Positions 36,601-48,328 of a stretch of 64,000 nt of DNA are shown in pieces. The DNA comes from Stratiolaelaps scimitus. Taxonomy: Eukaryota; Arthropoda; Arachnida; Mesostigmata; Laelapidae. Location of the stretch: assembly GCA_019614645.1 (NCBI GenBank), contig JABWDB010000005.1, positions 8,154,001-8,218,000 on the forward strand, given 5' to 3'. The notes below the pieces were generated by a model. The model had not been told where the DNA came from, searched no databases, and saw only the letters and a program-made list of their open reading frames with translations. Numbering within the stretch: position 1 is the first letter of the stretch; every line of letters starts with the position of its first letter. The translations under genes were made by a program, and so were the position numbers.

Positions 36601-36806
36601 AAGTTGTTTCACCATTATGGTCATTATTAGACACCGGCTAAATTTCGAGAGCATATAACGCTCATGGTCAGTGGAGCAGCTGATGCGCCTAATCAGCTGA
36701 AAGTGAATTCTACATCAATCTCGCCCGTGAACTCACATAGCCTCCTCAGTGGGTACAGTCTCGACGATAGTTAGTTTTGGCAGGCCAAAGTTGACCTTCT
36801 TCTTGC
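33680..36806 (-). CDS. lic: MAP kinase kinase, MKK3/MKK6 (licorne) type, 5' partial
   Basis: A dual-specificity kinase that in this family activates p38 MAPK. Eight exons, all phase-consistent: 36806-36737, 36254-36089, 35800-35660, 35500-35358, 34775-34649, 34442-34368, 34159-34020 and 33803-33680 (stop TGA). They give 327 residues. MKK3/6 proteins are about 335-350, so only a few N-terminal residues (previous exon ends in phase 1) are missing. Visible in order: a basic MAPK docking site (KKKVNFGLPKLTI), glycine loop GRGAYGVVE, catalytic lysine MAVK, hinge WICMEVMDTSLDKFY, catalytic loop HRDVKPSNVLIN, CDFGISGQ, activation loop DSVAGT with the usual Ser and Thr, SDVWSFGITM, and C-terminal RPRYPALL. 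Licorne-like features include YTVHFYGA and CLQKD. Oddities: one residue is missing after the activation-loop Thr, and APE is PPE. Confidence 0.93.
34913..34926. repeat. Short (CT)n tract in a MAP kinase kinase intron
   Basis: Seven CT units within the intron between exons 34775-34649 and 35500-35358. Confidence 0.8.
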
Positions 36807-38725
36807 CTGAAAATCCCCAAAATAACAACAGAACAGATAGTTAGTGTTACTATGCTAACGACAAGCTAGCCACCATCGTATTCCAACACAGGTTGTTCAA
36901 TTTATCACGAATTTATCGCAAATTGCGGCTCACTTCGTTGGCACTACTTTCAGTGCATTATAATATTTATTATTATTATTGCCATCAACAAGGAAATAGC
37001 AAAAATGCGTAGCTCGGAAGTGGGAACAACCGGAGATCTTTGTGGTTTTTCCGTTGAACTCATTCATTATCTCATACATAAATTTGTTAATTAACGACGG
37101 ATAACGGTATGCAAGGCTGAGCGAACCGTTTCGACGAATCAGTTATTGTCATGTGGTCTTGTTTGAAGTTCGCGCACGTTCACCTATTGGCCTATCCTGC
37201 TGGGGTTAAGTCAGTCAATTACGGTGAGTAGGGACAAAATGCATCAAAAACTATTAACGGTTCCACTAACGAGAGCGATTCGGCAATCATAATCATAACA
37301 ATAATAAGTGTTTGAGTAGAGATAATTTCCACATCGACTTGTTTTTTTTGCTACCTACTATCGGATCAGCTGCAATTGCCGCATATGATCAGCAATTGCC
37401 GCGAGCTCGGTGGAAAGCGGTCCGATGTTGTTCCGTACAGCGACAATTGTTGTTAATAATTCGACTGGTTGTCGGGTGCTCACCGCACAAGATTGAACGT
37501 AAACAAATCTGGGGCAGACAGCTGTTCTGAGAACGATGATCGACCCGATGAGAAAATAAGACCTTACGCTACAACCTAACCGATGCGGGTGGGTGTACAA
37601 TATTAGCGTCATTCACTTGAGGCGCAAAGCCGTCGCTTTGACTAATATCGACCCTTCTCTATAAAGTGCCAATAATTGTCGTACGCTCCCAGAACCCGTG
37701 GACATTTGACTTGGCTTCCATTGAAAACGCAAGTCAGACTCGATCATCGACCAGCAAGAGGGGCTTCCGTTGTGCTTATTGTACAATATACATGCGTGCA
37801 TTTCGACGAACTAGACCGCAGCTGATCGAATGTTCCGTTGGATATTATTTTACGCTATTTGAGATCCCCAGAAAGCGCCTCGACTCCGTCAATCGGTTTT
37901 GCTGTGAGGTGAACACTCTTTTGAACAATACGAGCATCTCCCTCAAGGCGCAACAATGAAATAGCACTACTGCTGGCCGCCACTTGAGGGACCCGGGGGG
38001 TCAGGCATAGCTCGTTAGAGACTAACACTGAATGCCTTGTACAACGTGTACAAAATGTCACTGACACATAGGACTCAATGATGTTGGAAAAGTTACTCGA
38101 AGTTACCCAACCACAGGCAGGAAGCTGATCAAAACAACCAATTCTCAGTGAGTCTTTCCCTTTGTTTGTTATCGGGGTCCGGAAGGAAATGGCCTACGCA
38201 CACCGACTTCACCGCTTGTGTGCTTCAGAGCCAGAGCTAGCAAACTGCAGCTCAGGAACCTGCAAATGGGGAAACATACATCCAGCCAATGATTTCGTGA
38301 CTAAGACGAAACGACCAGATTTCATTCATCCCGCTAACTATTACGATGTATCACAAGATAAGAATTTTTTTTCGTCAAAATTCATTGTGGAAGAGCGGCG
38401 AGACGGAGCTAAAAAAAACGACTCCTCCGCCTCTGTCGAAAAGCCTAACGTCGCACATTGCCACCAATCGGCAACGACTAATGCCGACAGATGCTATGAA
38501 CTGTATACAAATAGTAGATGACTTTCCGGTCCTGCTCGATACTGTCAATCTATTTACAGCGGACTTATTCCGGCTAGGTGATGTTAGCAGGATGTCAACA
38601 AATCCTGACTGCCGTCACCAACACACAGTAACAGAAAATGCCATGCACACAGTACTAATATACCCCAGCTTCTCTCTGTGTGTCGCAGACAAATCACACA
38701 ACATCCTGTTACAACCAGGGCAAGT

Positions 38726-38815
38726 ATGGCCGAGTTGTCGGAACAACTGGCAAATCCACCACAAGCGGTGCAATCGATAGGTGAACAGTTGCTAATGCAG
38801 CTTGAAAATGTATAA
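38726..38815 (+). CDS. Short ORF or first exon, 29 codons
   Basis: ATG in a fair context (AAGTATGG) starts an amphipathic peptide (MAELSEQLANPPQ, SIGEQLLMQLENV) ending TAA. A donor-like ATAG|GTGAAC lies inside, so it could be a first coding exon instead. There is no partner exon I can support. Low confidence. Confidence 0.15.
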   Translation: MAELSEQLANPPQAVQSIGEQLLMQLENV

Positions 38816-39235
38816 TCTACATTAGTCGTCTAGTGAATATTCACTAACTAATAGAAGAATGGGGATTATATTTTTGATCTCCGCACTAACTACGCTAGCA
38901 ATTGTTTAAACGATCGCTTCTATATAACCGGAGCCAAAGACGTCGGCAAAGGACACTACTATCGAACGAATTTGCTTCGCTCAAGTGCCGATTTTAGCAT
39001 ATCGGTTCACTGACAGGCTGAATGACAAATCCATGTCAGAATGATAATCGTAAGGGTAAACTTAACAACTCGGTGGTCGAATGAAACGTCCATCCCGCTT
39101 ATGCTCATTTATACTACCTACACAAAAATGCTCGAGAACACCGAACCTATACTGCACCAACGATGCATTTGAGAGGTACGAACGCGTAAATGCTTTTGCA
39201 CTACTTCGTAACACGGGCCCCTAAAGACGAATGTG

Positions 39236-39340
39236 TAATGGTGGGGATTGAACCCGTGCAGCTACGTGTCGCAACTCCGGTTGTAATGGCGCACACGAAT
39301 GTAGCACGCCACCGGGCTCGACAACCTCTCGCGCCCAGAA
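39236..39340 (-). repeat. Possible degenerate tRNA-like fragment
   Basis: A perfect B-box (GGTTCAATCCC on the minus strand) is preceded by TCGAGCCCGGTGGCGTGC, which is only loosely A-box-like. No acceptor stem or cloverleaf can be drawn. It may be an old SINE head. Confidence 0.2.
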
Positions 39341-39539
39341 GAACCGGAAGCGGACGACACCTAAACCTATGAACGACCTGAACTCTCCCCTGAGCCCTTC
39401 ATCCGTTGCTCACGCTCGACACCGGCAGACATCACACGATAAGATGTCCGCAGCATTTATCATATTGCCAGCCGCAAAACAATACGATCTATCTGTCTCT
39501 GTTGTGAACTACAAACAATATTGTACTCTTCGTACAACT

Positions 39540-39682
39540 AGAAATAGGCCAATAATACTATTTTATTCTATGTCGGATACTCATTATGATTGTGCGTCTT
39601 AAATTATACTATAACAGTTGGGGACAGGGTGTCAGGCTGAGGCCGCCATAATCACTCCCGAGGGAGGCGATGGCATTGCTTC
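39540..39682 (-). mobile_element. Retroelement 3'-end fragment, copy 3, with 10-bp target-site duplication
   Basis: The 143-bp insertion is bounded by TCGTACAACT at 39530-39539 and 39683-39692. Its right part (TTGGGGACAGGGTGTCAGGC to GGCGATGGCATTGCTTCTC) matches the 3' coding end of the copies at 18.9 and 21.9 kb. Its left part (about 78 bp, AT-rich) would be the 3' UTR, and part of it recurs at 26.01-26.04 kb. It is severely 5'-truncated and in the same minus orientation as the other two. Confidence 0.7.
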
Positions 39683-40984
39683 TCGTACAACTTGTTATTA
39701 TCACTATGGATAGGCACTGCTGTCTGTTGTCGCAAGCGTTGGAAACGGAGCGTTGTATAAAAGTGATTAGTGATTTCTCTTCGTTGGCTGCTCAGTAGCT
39801 ATTATATGAGATTGGTGACTTCAAAATACAACTGCAACGAGTACTACTACCACTACTGCTACCTCTACTTCGCGAGGGAAGAAAAAGAAGCTCTCCGCTT
39901 TCCAAAAGCAGTAGTATACATACGTACAGTGGACCCGCGCAGTTAGATAACAGAGGATCGAAAGACACCGACAAACAGACAGATAGATACCCCCTTGCAC
40001 ACACACACACCACACACACAGACACGCAATGAAGATTTAACTGAACCTGATCTGTATATACAGATATGGTACCCTTAATAAAATTCGACAACTTCCAACG
40101 AACTGCTCAACCAGCCACATAGGATCGGCAGCTTCTACGCTGTGGCACAACAGCAGTACCAGGTGTGCCTGCCGTCCGCATGCTTATCGCCCCGTCCAAA
40201 CGCTTACCTACCCAGCGACATGCATCTCGTAGAAGCAGGCCGGACAACAAACTTTTCCCGTATCTTAATTGCTTGTCCCGCCGGCGCTCGCTGCTCGTTT
40301 GTCCTCTCGAGCCCCCCTTCTCCCCTCCCCCGCCAATCGTTTATTATTGCAACTAGAGAAAACCTTCGTTAGCAGCAACCCGTTCATGTGTACTATATGA
40401 TAGCAGTACAGCAACAAGGACAATAATAACATCATCTACAGAAACATTTTCTATGTTTGTGCAAACACAAACACACATATATGTGCACACACACACACAC
40501 ACGCATACACACACATATAGCCACCAACAGACGTACTCACGCAGACAGACGGAGATGGCACGAGGTTTTTTTTACTTCGTTAACCTCATCTTACCTTGTT
40601 TACTCATGGTTAGGTGCGTTTCGGTACTTCACGGCAACACAAGGCAACGAACACATCGCTGATGAAGTGAGTTCGCACTGCACAACGCGCTTGTTACGCT
40701 GCGTGTTATCCTGGTCCGTTTATGAGCCAGCCATCACCATGGAACAGACTATGCGGCGGCGAAACTGTTATTCCTTGTTATTGTCTACCACTCCACCGCC
40801 ATCATCACTAGCAGCACACAAGTTATATGAGCCTTCTTGCGGGCTGGCGATCGAAGTTCGTACAGGCGCTCGCGACCGATCTCGTACAGGGCGCCTCGTA
40901 AACACGACCAACAGCAACAGCGATGCAAAAAACAAGCACTGACGACGACAACTATTTTATCACTACCAAACTAGTGCAGCAACA

Positions 40985-41018
40985 GTAGTAGCAGCAGCAG
41001 CAGCAGCAGCAGCAACAA
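40985..41018. repeat. (CAG)n/(CAA)n trinucleotide repeat
   Basis: About nine AGC units merge into CAA triplets. This resembles untranslated or poly-Gln triplet tracts of arthropod genes, but no gene model covers it. Confidence 0.85.
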
Positions 41019-43226
41019 CACCACCAATAACAGCTACAACAACAACAACACAATTGGAACAATTCTTCGTTACAAATTGGTCGTTCGTTCTCTCAGTCTT
41101 GATTCTCACCGCACGATTCCGGACCCCCTCTATGGCACTTCAGCCGCGGCAAAGCATCTGATTAGCGACTACCCGACGAAGCAGCCAACAGTGCTGTTGC
41201 ACCAAGAACAATCGCTGCCACCAGAGGACTCTATAAAGTGCCCATTGAGCAGTAGCTGTACGCAGCGCGCTCCCGCTGCTGCTGCTGCTGGTGCGCTGCT
41301 GGTGGTTGCCAAGAAGGCCAAATTCGAAGAGCAGACGTCGCTGGTGTAAAATAATGTTGTCTGGTTTGAAAATACGCGGCTTGCAGGCTACGGCAGCGAC
41401 GGGACCAGATAATAATCGTATTGACGTCCTGTCAGGCAGAGGAGGAGCTGAGGGGTAGGCCAAAAAAGATGATGTTGACGGTTGTAATAAGCCGCAAATA
41501 GTTATAAGTCCCATCTGAGATTATAGATCACATTGTGATCTGATTTCAGAACTGGTTGCACTGTTGAGGCACACGAGATCAGTCGAATAGTGCTCTTTAA
41601 AAAAATCATTTTTTTAGGCTGATTCATAGACAATATTTAACATCTACGATACCGCTTTCGGCATTTCTCCATGAGACGAACTCCTTTGAATGCAAGTGCT
41701 TTCTACTCCCGTGATGTTAAAGATGTTGGAGAGAGGTGAGTGTTGACTGTTTTAAGTAGTCATTTTCACCGCGGAACAGGTTTTCCGGACGACAAACACA
41801 TAATCTGAAAAAAATGCTAGATAATTGGAGATAACATATTAAGCTATTACCCATTTTCGTCAGGTATGACAAGAGACGGGCCAGCCTGTACATAGATACT
41901 TGTCGCTACATTTCCCTCTCTCCCTGGACTGCTAAATTATGACGAGCCACAGATATGCTGTATTGCCCAATAGGCAATCCTGTTATGAAATGCTCCAGCT
42001 ATCGTCGTTCGTGGCTCGTTTAGTGGCGAATTGAAATTAAAATCATCGCTGCGTCTCGATGATTAGCGAGATTGGATTTGCCAATCCAACTCGACTACCA
42101 GCGAAAGTTGTGGCCGAGATCCCACCCGAACTTGAATGACAAGCTCACTTAAACGAAGGGATCGTTAGGCTTTGATTTTTCATTCTCGGCAGTTGTTAGC
42201 ATGTTTCTCTACCGTCTTGATGATAGGTGCGTGCGCAAGCACCAGATTTCAGTGGTCTGATCAGTCGACGTAGATATCACGACTAGGTCACAATAACGCC
42301 TGCCTGGATACCCTTGTCAGGTTGATCTAGCGGCGTTGGCCATGATCCAATGTACCAGGTGGTAAATCCGAACCGACAAGGTCAACTAACACAAGTCCGG
42401 GAGAGAGTAGACTACAATCGACTCGATTAAATATTGTTAACCACCGTGAAATCCTCAAACCGGTGGGAATTTCTAGACCGGGATAGTTCTTAGCCATTAG
42501 TGCAACACAACACGATATCGTTTGTTACTTCGATGCGAAATAACGGGTGTGGCGTAAGGAACTGAGGCGTATGTTTGCGTTCGACAGATACCACCCAAAT
42601 AGTAAATAACTAGGTACAAGTAAGATAAATATAAAAACTAAATACCATGTATTACCGCTGGCGGGGCAGTTCCCTAGTAGACTGCCGTTTTTCAAAGCTA
42701 ATCTAAACAGAAATAGAGTTTACCTTTTAATCCGGCCAGCATTAGAAATCAAGAATGAACTACGTTTCAATTTAATCGAACGAACTTGCTGTGAAATAGG
42801 AGGGAAGAGGTTTGGTCCATTATCGTTAGGTTAATTTTCGTCCAAAATACCAATTTCCTTACCAGACCTAGCTCGTTAGTATTGCAGATGAGGAAGATTA
42901 CGACCCAAAGAGATAACACAAGATTTGCATTGCCTCGTTTAACGAACCTAGTGAACAACTATCATAACCAGTCATGGTCATTGATCATTTGCTAGCTGTG
43001 ACATTCTGGCCTCGCCAAAGTATTCAATAATTTCGTGAGACCCACTTTTCACCGTTTGTTTTTCCCTTCACAGAACTTTCCCTCGGCTGAGAACACGAAG
43101 CCCTCGCTGTGTTTTTCTTCTATTAAACAACTCGGTGATTTTATTGCCTCTACTGATATCAGTATAGTCAACAGAGTCCGCGTACATGTACAGGTTTTTG
43201 CAAAATTCCGTTTTTGTGTTTCCCGA

Positions 43227-43258
43227 ATATATATCTATATATATATATATATATATAT
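43227..43258. repeat. (TA)n microsatellite
   Basis: TA repeats with one TATC interruption. Confidence 0.9.
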
Positions 43259-45248
43259 GTATATCATATACATGTTTATATAAATCATATACATTTTGCC
43301 TCAGATGCGACTCTCAGGATGCCGGTTTGTTTGGTTACGTTCTAGCGAAGTTTGTCGCTGTCCGTCTTCACTTTTTCTTGAGAAAATATATCCGTGTTGA
43401 TATTTCATATTCAGCGGCAGCGTAGCGGGTTGCACCCTTCTCTGCATTTCGTGCGTTCGACCACCTCGATTAGCCAAAAGCTATCCAACAGCCCCGCTCG
43501 AATATTTAGCATCCGTCTGTGGCTCACGTTGAATTCATACGGTATAAAAGTGGCAGGACTGAATGCGCAAGGGCAGAAGTGCTGTTCGTGCTAGATGTTA
43601 ACGTCAAGTCAATTCTGGACGATACTATACGCCACTCATGCGTCTTTGTTTACTATTTTCGTCTTATTTTTTTCACACAAGAAACGACCACAATATTTCC
43701 TGCGCATTTCTCATATTATACACATAATACTTATTGTTATTATTATTGTTACTGCTACTGCTACTTGCAGCACGTGAGGATATATCTTATTACATCACCA
43801 TTCAACAAGATCATACTCAATTGGGTAATCATTAACAACCGAGAAAAGCGGCATATTTAGCTAGCCACGAGTGGGTTGAAAAGTCAGGCATGAATTACCC
43901 ATAGAGCGGGACTGAGCTTAGTATCTCTATCTGACAACCAGGTGACGAGTTCTGAGATGAAATTTTCAGAGCTCGAAAAAAAGCAGCAGGACGCTCTTGC
44001 CATCAGCCCGCAGTTGAACCGCATTAAGACCTATTGTTTTTACAAAGAAAAGTGCAGTATTCAGCTGCATCTAGCAAACAACTCGTGACAATTCGCTTGC
44101 CTACTTTGTACCGAAGGGGAATAATAAGAGGTACGTAGAAAAGGCTAAATAACGTATTATAGAATAGCACTACAATGAAAGAGGCTGCTAAACGACACAA
44201 GAAGCCGTCTCGGTTTTCGTTGGAGCTCCCAAGGATTCATCAAATTGCTGTGCGGCCGACAGGTCATAGCGAGTATCGTTGAAAACGGAAGTGAACAAAG
44301 TTACTATTGGCTAGTTCAACACAAAAAAGTAACCAAATCCATCGCCACGTACTTAAAGTATCCACAGTTTTGAGGACCAGATGGTTTCGTAAGTAGTTCT
44401 CTGTATACCAACGCTCTCTGAACAAACACTGAAATCTACTTTTCTCGAGAGAGAAAGAGATATAAATCCTAGTTTACATGAACGGAGAATACGAGCTCGG
44501 CTACGAGACGGCACAGCTCGCTAACAGGTGATCACGGAGATTGATTTGGGCTGGTGTACGGGAATCTCTCCGAGAAAGGCTGATTATTCTCTTTCGTTCT
44601 GGTGGTGTTTGATAAGACCTTAATTTCTAGAAAAACTCGGGCGCGAAGAAAACCTTACTTATTTACAAACGGCCACAGCGGTTCGGCTTCTACAACTACT
44701 ACTACTGCTACTAGTTGACAACTCCATCACCAACATCAGCATCAGGTACTTCCTGTGTTTAGAAGTTTTTCGCTACTGCTGTCACTACTTCCTGAGACTT
44801 GATCGTGTCTCAGGGGTTAGCCCTTGGGGGACCAGACTTGTGAGACAAACAGTTTTCGGTTTCAGCTCTGAGTTTGACGTCTAATCATTATTTTTGGCGT
44901 TATTTGTCATTAACATAGGCCACTTTCACATACGAATGATACCTGGAAAGGTTGCCACAGCCTCTGACCGATGCACATTGAAATTATTTCTACAAAGTAT
45001 TCCGATGGGAGGATTCGCCCCATCGAACGCCTAGAGAACATCCACAAGGTCTTCCATCCAAGGTCGATTGTCACCTTTCACAAATTCATGTTATCATATA
45101 GTGCGCATCATCGCTAGCATCATACATTTTTTATATAACCATCTCGAGCTGGATCGACTTATAACGTATTCATCAGCATCCCCCAAATCATAACGGATTT
45201 TTACAGTCTATCTGTACAGGGTGGGAACGTTTGGCATATCATACACGC

Positions 45249-45271
45249 TATATATATATATATATATATAT
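45249..45271. repeat. (TA)n microsatellite in a 3' UTR
   Basis: About 11 TA units beginning 15 nt beyond the stop codon of the five-exon gene, so it is probably transcribed in its 3' UTR. Confidence 0.9.
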
Positions 45272-45285
45272 TCTTACTGGAATAA

Positions 45286-47469
45286 TTATTCTGTACAAGA
45301 GGATTTCGTCTTCCCGGAATACTTTGGTTGACTTTTCTTAGCTTTGCCGCTCTTTGCGGCCTTAGGTTTTGCCTGGAAATTCGGAAACAAGACGTGATGA
45401 TTATAAACAACGAGCACGTAGGGCAGCGATCTGGGTATGCAAGGATGATGGGGCGTTTTATAATATTGCTAAAAGGTAACCAACTAGATCCTACCTGGAA
45501 CGCTCTGTACTCTCTGCGGTTCGGCAGATCGATTCATAGAGACAACAGTTGACAACGTGCGTTATAGGAAACGCTCGTACGTTAAGTAATTTATAATACA
45601 TAATGTCGCAAATTCAAGTATATACCGAATCGGTTTTTTTTTTTTTTCGCTGTTACCTGAGACGCTGGCGGGGTAAATTGGACAAGAGCTCCTTTATGGC
45701 GAAGATATGACGACATACACGCAACCCGCGGCAGAGGCGTTACCGGACTACGTAGAAAGCTGCAGTCAACAAACATATGGGCACACATTGTCGAAATTAT
45801 AACCGATCCAAAAGACCATTCGGGTTCGTTTATAAATCTATTAAATAATAGATAAGAGTTTGACAGAATATCTGAAATTAGCATTGTGCATAATTGGAGA
45901 AGCACAGGATCGCGTTTCACAGCAACGAAGACACGTGCGAACATGGGGCTCACCTTTTAATCGCCTTGGTACCACCCAATATGTTGGCGACGTGGGCTTT
46001 GGTGATTGGCGCCGGAGGCGGGGCATGGAGCGGTTGGAGATCCAGAGCCAGCATAAACGCATCTTTTGCCTCCTGTCAAGATTACAGCAAATGTGATGGT
46101 GGAGATATAACACAGAATATACATAAGTGACTAGTGCCGCTACGGCGTTACGCAGACGTAAAACAACAACAACAGCAACAAATAGGAGAACTGCATTTTT
46201 GTATGCATATCATTTCATCTTTTGGGGCAATCAAAGATGACTATAAAGAAAAATGTTATAGTTTTTTTATATAATAATAATAATAATAATAACGCTTTAT
46301 TTCAAAGGTTAGGTTTAACAATATCTGAGTTAGCTGCTATGTGTTTGCCAAGAAGAGGTCATATGTTTGAAAAAGCTACCCATCACGTAGGGCTCGAGAC
46401 ACTCTCCAAGGAAATAAGTCATTTACACATTGTTTCTTAGCTATGAATTTAGGTAAGACATTTATACCAGCTCTGGTAGCCGTCACAGTCACATCAAACA
46501 TTGCACTCATTAGCATGGGAAGATGTTTACCAATACAAATATATGTGCGCTTATCTATATTGTCAAATTTAGCCAATATTGGCATTATATTCACTTCCTC
46601 CCTCGTACATTGACATTTAAAAGCGACGCGTTTCACGAATTTACCCCCCACTTTAATATTTTACACTTTTCGGGTTTTTTTTCATTTTATTTTTTGTTTG
46701 TGGCGTGGCACTATAATAAGACTCCATTTCGGTCTATTAAAAAGTGTACATTGGATAATATATTGGATAAAATGCTGTAATCCATTTTCCATACATGCAT
46801 TATAGGCGAACGTTATGAAACTCAAAAACGCCGGGATCCTCTATATATATATATATATATATATATGTATACAACGATCCCGATACTAGGATAGAGAGGG
46901 CGGATAGAGTTGAGTTCGATACAGCTAGAAATATATAACTGTCTATAGGCCTATTGGGATTGTCTTCCTCGTCGTACCTGGTCACGGCTTCGTCGCGGTA
47001 TTGACCGATAGGCGAGAGCCTTGAGCTTGCTGTTCGACAATGCTGGAAGGACGGTGATTGCGGAGTTCTGCGAGGTGGCGGTTCCACTGCTCTGGGGAGC
47101 GGCCAACCGAAGTTGAACTCCACCAGGGGACAGCCGGATTTCCTGCTAAACGTATTCAAGGAGACATAATCGGCGGGAAAAGTTAGACGTCACAATGAGG
47201 TGTATACAAATATGGGGATAAGTTACGAGTTGCTCGAGCATTTATTAGAAATGTCGGCAACATCCAATTTCGTGCATATCATCCTATTATCATATTGTGT
47301 ATATCATAACGAATTGCGACGAAACTATTGTGCGATGATATCTGTTCACACGTTTCGCCGTTGACAAACTTACGCCGTGAGCTGATGACTTTGACCCGCC
47401 TTCGGATTTCTTCCTGAGAGACTTGTATTTTAGGACTTCGTCGAGCGGCGTAACACGAACGGTCCCCAT
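45286..47469 (-). CDS. Five-exon gene for a 185-residue basic protein of unknown function
   Basis: Exons 47469-47374, 47142-46978, 46072-45954, 45747-45657 and 45372-45286 (stop TAA) join with matching phases throughout and have good splice sites: acceptors CCTTTCAG, TTTAGCAG, CTTGACAG, CTACGTAG and ATTTCCAG; donors GGC|GTAAGT, CAG|GTACGA, AAG|GTGAGC and CAG|GTAACA. The ATG lies three bases after an acceptor, so a 5' UTR exon is upstream. The protein begins MGTVRVTPLDEVLKYKSL. It has Ser/Thr-rich segments, a helical stretch (EAKDAFMLALDLQPLH) and a motif HVANILGGTKAIK. It ends in a Lys-rich tail (KPKAAKSGKAKKSQPKYSG). The tail suggests nucleic-acid binding or nuclear location, which is inference. 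No family is recognised. Consistency of five phases makes the gene model strong although the function is unknown. Confidence 0.8.
46272..46292. repeat. (TAA)n microsatellite
   Basis: About seven TAA units in the large second intron of the five-exon gene's neighbourhood. Confidence 0.85.
46841..46866. repeat. (TA)n microsatellite
   Basis: About 13 TA units in the intron between the second and third exons of the five-exon gene. Confidence 0.9.
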
Positions 47470-48065
47470 TTTCTGAAAGGTAATGATAACAATAATAATA
47501 ATAATAGTAGTAGTTACGGCATTCACATATTGTTCCGAAACGATCTATTTAAATGTCGGTAAGGGATCCATGGACATAGGTTATGTCGATATCGATGCGC
47601 GTTCTTCGAACAAAGGTCGGGGCTTGAGTATAGTACAGCTCGCTTGCTGTATATGTCGAGTTGTGCGACAACTGACTGATACATCACCATTGGTTGTGTA
47701 TAACGCGGAGTCGACGGCAGCACCTTTGTAAATTCAAAGTTCAGGGGGTGTTGAAGGAGGGGGGATTGACCATTCACGGGTTCAATACGATGGGTTATTC
47801 TCTATGACCATCCATAGCGTTCCGCATACCGAACTACCCGGCCAAATGACGAGGCAAACGAATTGTAATAATATTAAGACGGAATTTATATCCTCGAGTG
47901 AATCTCGCGGTGCGCGCGACAAACATGCCTATTGGCAGAACTCAGTTCACAACCGGCACACAACCCCATTAATTTTTCATGCGCTTGCTTGAGAGCACGC
48001 ACAGCCGCATTTTTTCATTGTGCTAAATTTAAGCTCTATTTGGCTCCTTATCTAACTGACCTAGT

Positions 48066-48118
48066 GAATTTTCCCAGCTGACTCACAGCCAACGGTTAAC
48101 GTTCACGCTGGAACTGCT
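48066..48118. repeat. Dispersed repeat, copy 1
   Basis: GCTGACTCACAGCCAAC and TTAACGTTCACG with their flanks match 51376-51424 over about 50 bp at roughly 80 percent identity by eye. The two are in the same orientation, 3.3 kb apart. The family is unknown. Confidence 0.6.
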
Positions 48119-48293
48119 CTCGGCATTCGTCCCTCGAGAGACTTGCTCTGATGCGAGAGATGCAAAAAAATTAGTTGTATATAATATAAATTAAAAAAAA
48201 AGTGAAAGAAAGTCATAGTGTGCTGAGTCACTCGCTGAGTCACTGACTGACAACAGCTCTCACTTTTTGTTGGCGCCGCTGTTCGTCATGTGA

Positions 48294-48328
48294 TTCAATT
48301 TATTTGCCCATCGAACAAATAAATTGAA
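48294..48328. repeat. 13-bp perfect inverted repeat
   Basis: TTCAATTTATTTG and its exact reverse complement are separated by the nine bases CCCATCGAA. AT-rich arms make chance occurrence more likely than for the 51.83 kb palindrome. Confidence 0.75.

Larger units (their letters stand above)
36807..39529. other. Upstream region of the MAP kinase kinase gene
   Basis: It must contain the first coding exon and promoter of the kinase gene, but I could not identify an ATG with a phase-1 donor. Several minus-strand frames at 37.3-38.1 kb look mildly coding (for example ELAAIADHMRQLQLIR and LLRLEGDARIVQKS) and have acceptor-like starts, but they do not chain together. A short plus-strand frame at 38.73 kb is listed separately. 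Confidence 0.4.
39693..45285. other. Gene-poor spacer with simple repeats
   Basis: It contains (CA)n-rich sequence near 40.0 and 40.5 kb, a (CAG)n/(CAA)n block at about 41.0 kb, and (TA)n at 43.2 kb. Open frames at 40.1-41.5 kb are shaped by these repeats, and the 41.08 kb frame lacks an ATG. The region could include the 5' UTR of an undetected gene. I see no supported exon. Confidence 0.45.

Noticed and set aside
40457..40942. Plus-strand frame of 161 codons
   Set aside because: It begins in a (CA)n repeat read as Thr-His, has no domain, and the other frames look equally plausible.
41077..41349. Ninety-codon plus-strand frame with Ala-rich tail downstream of a CAG repeat
   Set aside because: It begins with TTG and has no ATG. 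The Ala run comes from a GCT repeat and no convincing splice sites flank it.
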